A DNA stretch of 64,000 nt. Origin: Mactra quadrangularis. Its lineage: Eukaryota; Mollusca; Bivalvia; Venerida; Mactridae. The stretch lies in NCBI GenBank assembly GCA_025267735.1, contig CM046308.1, positions 32,973,267 to 33,037,266 of the forward strand. Reading direction: 5' to 3'. This document shows positions 61,380 to 64,000 of this stretch, one piece after another; positions within the stretch are counted from its first letter, which is position 1, and every line of letters starts with the position of its first letter. A program made the translations under genes and the position numbers. The notes under the pieces were generated by a model that searched no databases, was not told where the DNA came from, and saw nothing but the letters and a program-made list of their open reading frames with translations.

Positions 61380-61590
61380 TGTGGCCAATGGTAGGACACA
61401 CGCCTTTGGATCAAAAGGTAGCGAGTTCGATGCCAACTAAGGGTTAAGCAATGACATGCGGTTGCTTCCCTTTACCCAAGGTTGAATGGAACTGAAAGCA
61501 ATATGATAGTTGACGACTTAATGTGAACTTTAATACCCACTTGAAGATTTTAGGCTGATACCAGTGGCCTGGTATAGCTATGAAACCGGG
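61380..61590 (+). repeat. tRNA-derived SINE (second head type)
   Basis: GTGGCCAATGGTAGGACACA (A box) and GTAGCGAGTTCGATGCC (B box) are spaced as in a tRNA, followed by an unrelated body of about 140 bases. The A-box region resembles the SINE head at 40086-40160 on the minus strand, so the two may be one family. Confidence 0.5.
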
Positions 61591-62914
61591 CATGTACCTT
61601 TGGTGTCCTTAGACCTGTACCTTTGCATGCACTCTTCTAGTAGTAAACCAGCACGCGCAAGTGTCGATAAAATCAAATAATGATTAAGTGTTACAACTGA
61701 GTAAAACCCCTCAATGACATAATCCTCAATCGTTCTTTGAAACCCTGAGAAGTCCTTATCATCTTTCCCATTAATTTTGTAGCATTATATTTGACAGCAG
61801 TGTCTTTATGTATACTTTGCTCTCTTATTCAATGTGCGATCATTGGTTTCTATTCTTAAAAATAAAAAGAGGGAAATCGGCTAAATTGTCCAATTTTAAT
61901 TAATAGATTGCCGCGACCTGAGAATTCAAACTCTGATTTTCTTCTTCAGTAATCGCATTAATCTTCATATCGCGATGAAACCGTGCAGCCATTAAGAAAC
62001 TTCTTACAATTTAAAATAGTCTCAATTTACGTCATCATTTTAAAATAATGGCTGTAATTGGTTAACTTTTTTGTCAGGGCCTACTTGAATCCTCCAAGTC
62101 CAAGTTTGGTTACTCAACAAGTTGTTTAGGTAGGCTATTCCAGAGGGTGAGGATGGCTGGGACTTCCGAAAAGCTGTCCTGTCCTGACTGGGGCCACGGT
62201 CACGTTAAACCTTCCAAGTACTAGTATACGTTGGTTAAATTCGTGAATAAGTGCATGTGCAGTCGTTATAATCGTACATACGTCAGTTTTCTGATCGATT
62301 TAAGAATATCATGTTAACATAATTTAAGACCTGGGTCTTTTTATAACACTTATAATCAAATCTTTCACGGATACATTCGTTGTAATATAAATATTTGGGT
62401 ACAATGTCCTGCTTGGTCAAAAAATATAAATATTTCTTTTCAGATCTTTATGTCTATGTTTAGATATTTTTATTCCATGGCTATACAAGTGTATACCAAG
62501 GCTATTAAATAGCCATTAAATGTAAGATTTAGAGTTAAATATGTGTGAACCATTAACAAAACAAAAACGTCAGATCGTATTTTAAATGTATCAAAATTGT
62601 GCAAATATTATTAGACCTTCACGCATTGGATATCTCTTGTACAATATAGGTGGTGACATTAATCTCAAAATGTTTTTCCTGTCGTACATATTACTAATAC
62701 TACGATCGTAACAATATAGGACATAGGGGGTAAATCAATATGCAACTTTTAAAAATACAAAAATATATAGGATATAGAGGGTACATCCAATTACATAGTA
62801 CTACAAGTATTTCTGTTGCGAACCAATTTCTATTGGGGTTAAAGCCATGACAGTACATAGTATGGTTATTTGTGGCGATCATCGCACCTAATATAGCTCT
62901 CGTAGAATTTTGTC
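61591..62914. other. Non-coding
   Basis: A GC-richer stretch at 62090-62215 (TATTCCAGAGGGTGAGGATG) may be a transposon remnant but was not identified. No gene recognised. Confidence 0.45.
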
Positions 62915-63184
62915 TATAGCTCGTTTAGGATAACTTGAGACAAAATACAACGATACCATTTTTATACACAGGTGGATTTAAGTTAAGTACACGTAATTAT
63001 CGACCATTATCAGTGTGTTTTAGATGTAATGAATTTAGTACGAGAACACACGCTCCACGCATTCAGACATGCTTAATATTTCATTACACAAAATCAGTTG
63101 CCCTCCCTATTTTATGTAATACCGGAGTCCCAAATATGTAAACAAACTGAGTCGTTTGTCTCAAGTTATCCTAAACGAGCTATA
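62915..63184. mobile_element. MITE with 30-bp perfect terminal inverted repeats
   Basis: 62915-62944 and 63155-63184 are exact reverse complements. The left copy starts TATAGCTCGTTTAGGATAAC. The outer TA pairs suggest a TA target duplication with an element of about 266 bp (Tc1/mariner-type). The plus-strand 68-codon open frame inside is not recognisable. Confidence 0.88.
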
Positions 63185-64000
63185 TAACCAATACTCACCT
63201 ACCCTCCCACAAAGCCGACAACTTATCCGTATACCTTTTTATTGAAGAAAATTCCACATAACTGTCGAGTTAACATGGAAATGAATAACAATCGCAGTTG
63301 AGGCTCGGACCAGCATCCCTTTCGGAGCACTAGTTGCGAATTACATACTACGTGTAGTATACGGAGCCACCTATCACAGATAGCGACAGCATAAAACCGA
63401 CGTGATAAGATTATACAAAAGTATGAAATCTTCAAAATATAAATCAATAAATATTTCATGTTTCTATCTTTATTTTCAAAAAAGACGTAGACATGCATGC
63501 AGTCTTGTAAAAACTTGAATTATTGTAGTTAATTTACAAGTAAATGGCATAATTATGATATAGACGTACGCTGGATTTCGTCGTAAGATTCTTTGTGCTT
63601 GAGCCTGCGAATACCTTTATCTAATATGCTTTTCAATAATGGAAATAAACATAAGAAATTATCCGATTTTTACGATTAGTGATAGTAATCGCGGAAATGT
63701 TTTGTCAGTTAAATAAATACAAAAAATAAGTTGTATAATATTTAACACTATAGAGAGGGATCCAGGCGTTGCTGATAAAGGGCTTTACATTTACTGTGGA
63801 ACAATTTACACCTTATTAAATATATATCTTACGAAAAAAGATTACATCATTCTATGACAAATATATACATTCCAAGCGTAAGATTTTCAAAAGATGTATT
63901 TTAAGCATAAGGATAATTTCTTACCAGGTGTATTGTTAAACCAACTGTAATTATCACCTAATTATCATACGTAGAGCCATTTTTATTAATATTTTTACAT
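63185..64000. other. Non-coding
   Basis: No gene or repeat recognised. The minus-strand frame at 63223-63498 shows no similarity. Confidence 0.45.

Overview
The window reads as a piece of an animal nuclear genome, most probably a bivalve or other mollusc. It is AT-rich, its genes have long introns, and nearly all of it is non-coding. It carries a 3.8-kb element with tandem nuclear-type repeats (TGTGACCTTGACCTTTGACC), a (GACGGACA)n tract and terminal hairpins, the architecture of the bivalve pearl/Helentron-associated elements. No bacterial-type operon, rRNA, functional tRNA gene or CRISPR array was seen. Most long open frames are chance frames or repeat translations.

Two genuine protein-coding genes are recognised, arranged head to head with about 2.2 kb between start codons. 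On the minus strand (39549-42624) are the first two coding exons of a mitochondrial calcium-uptake regulator of the MICU2/MICU3 type. Its start is preceded by an NRF-1-like palindrome, and the remaining exons must lie further left, probably beyond the window. On the plus strand (44818-57771) is a complete three-exon fibroblast growth factor (FGF) gene. It encodes a 273-residue protein with an 11.5-kb first intron, a phase-0 second intron at the classical FGF position, and an unusual lysine/arginine-rich C-terminal tail with seven cysteines.

Left part (1-39.5 kb): repeat-dense, with no convincing exon. It holds a tRNA-derived SINE family (91, 3797, 8071, 22018, 30379) and a 55-bp minisatellite (about 5.8-6.0 kb). 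It also holds two copies of a small fold-back hairpin (a third, degraded copy lies in the FGF intron) and a near-perfect 66-bp-arm palindrome (7.3-7.5 kb). An approximately 150-bp palindromic tandem array is split by a 5'-truncated LINE with a 13-bp target duplication (9.1-10.7 kb). Several small DNA transposons follow: a four-copy family with CAGTCATTGCC ends, a pogo/Tigger-like MITE, a hAT-like MITE with a perfect 8-bp target duplication and a GGATCCAG-ended element. Then come a 73-bp satellite (33.6-34.4 kb) and the pearl-like element with a 644-bp higher-order repeat (34.6-38.4 kb).

Right part (57.8-64 kb): downstream of FGF, with no further gene recognised, one tRNA-derived SINE, and a MITE with 30-bp perfect terminal inverted repeats at 62.9-63.2 kb. 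The two genes are not known to share a pathway; MICU proteins gate the mitochondrial calcium uniporter and FGFs are extracellular ligands. Their adjacency is probably only positional.
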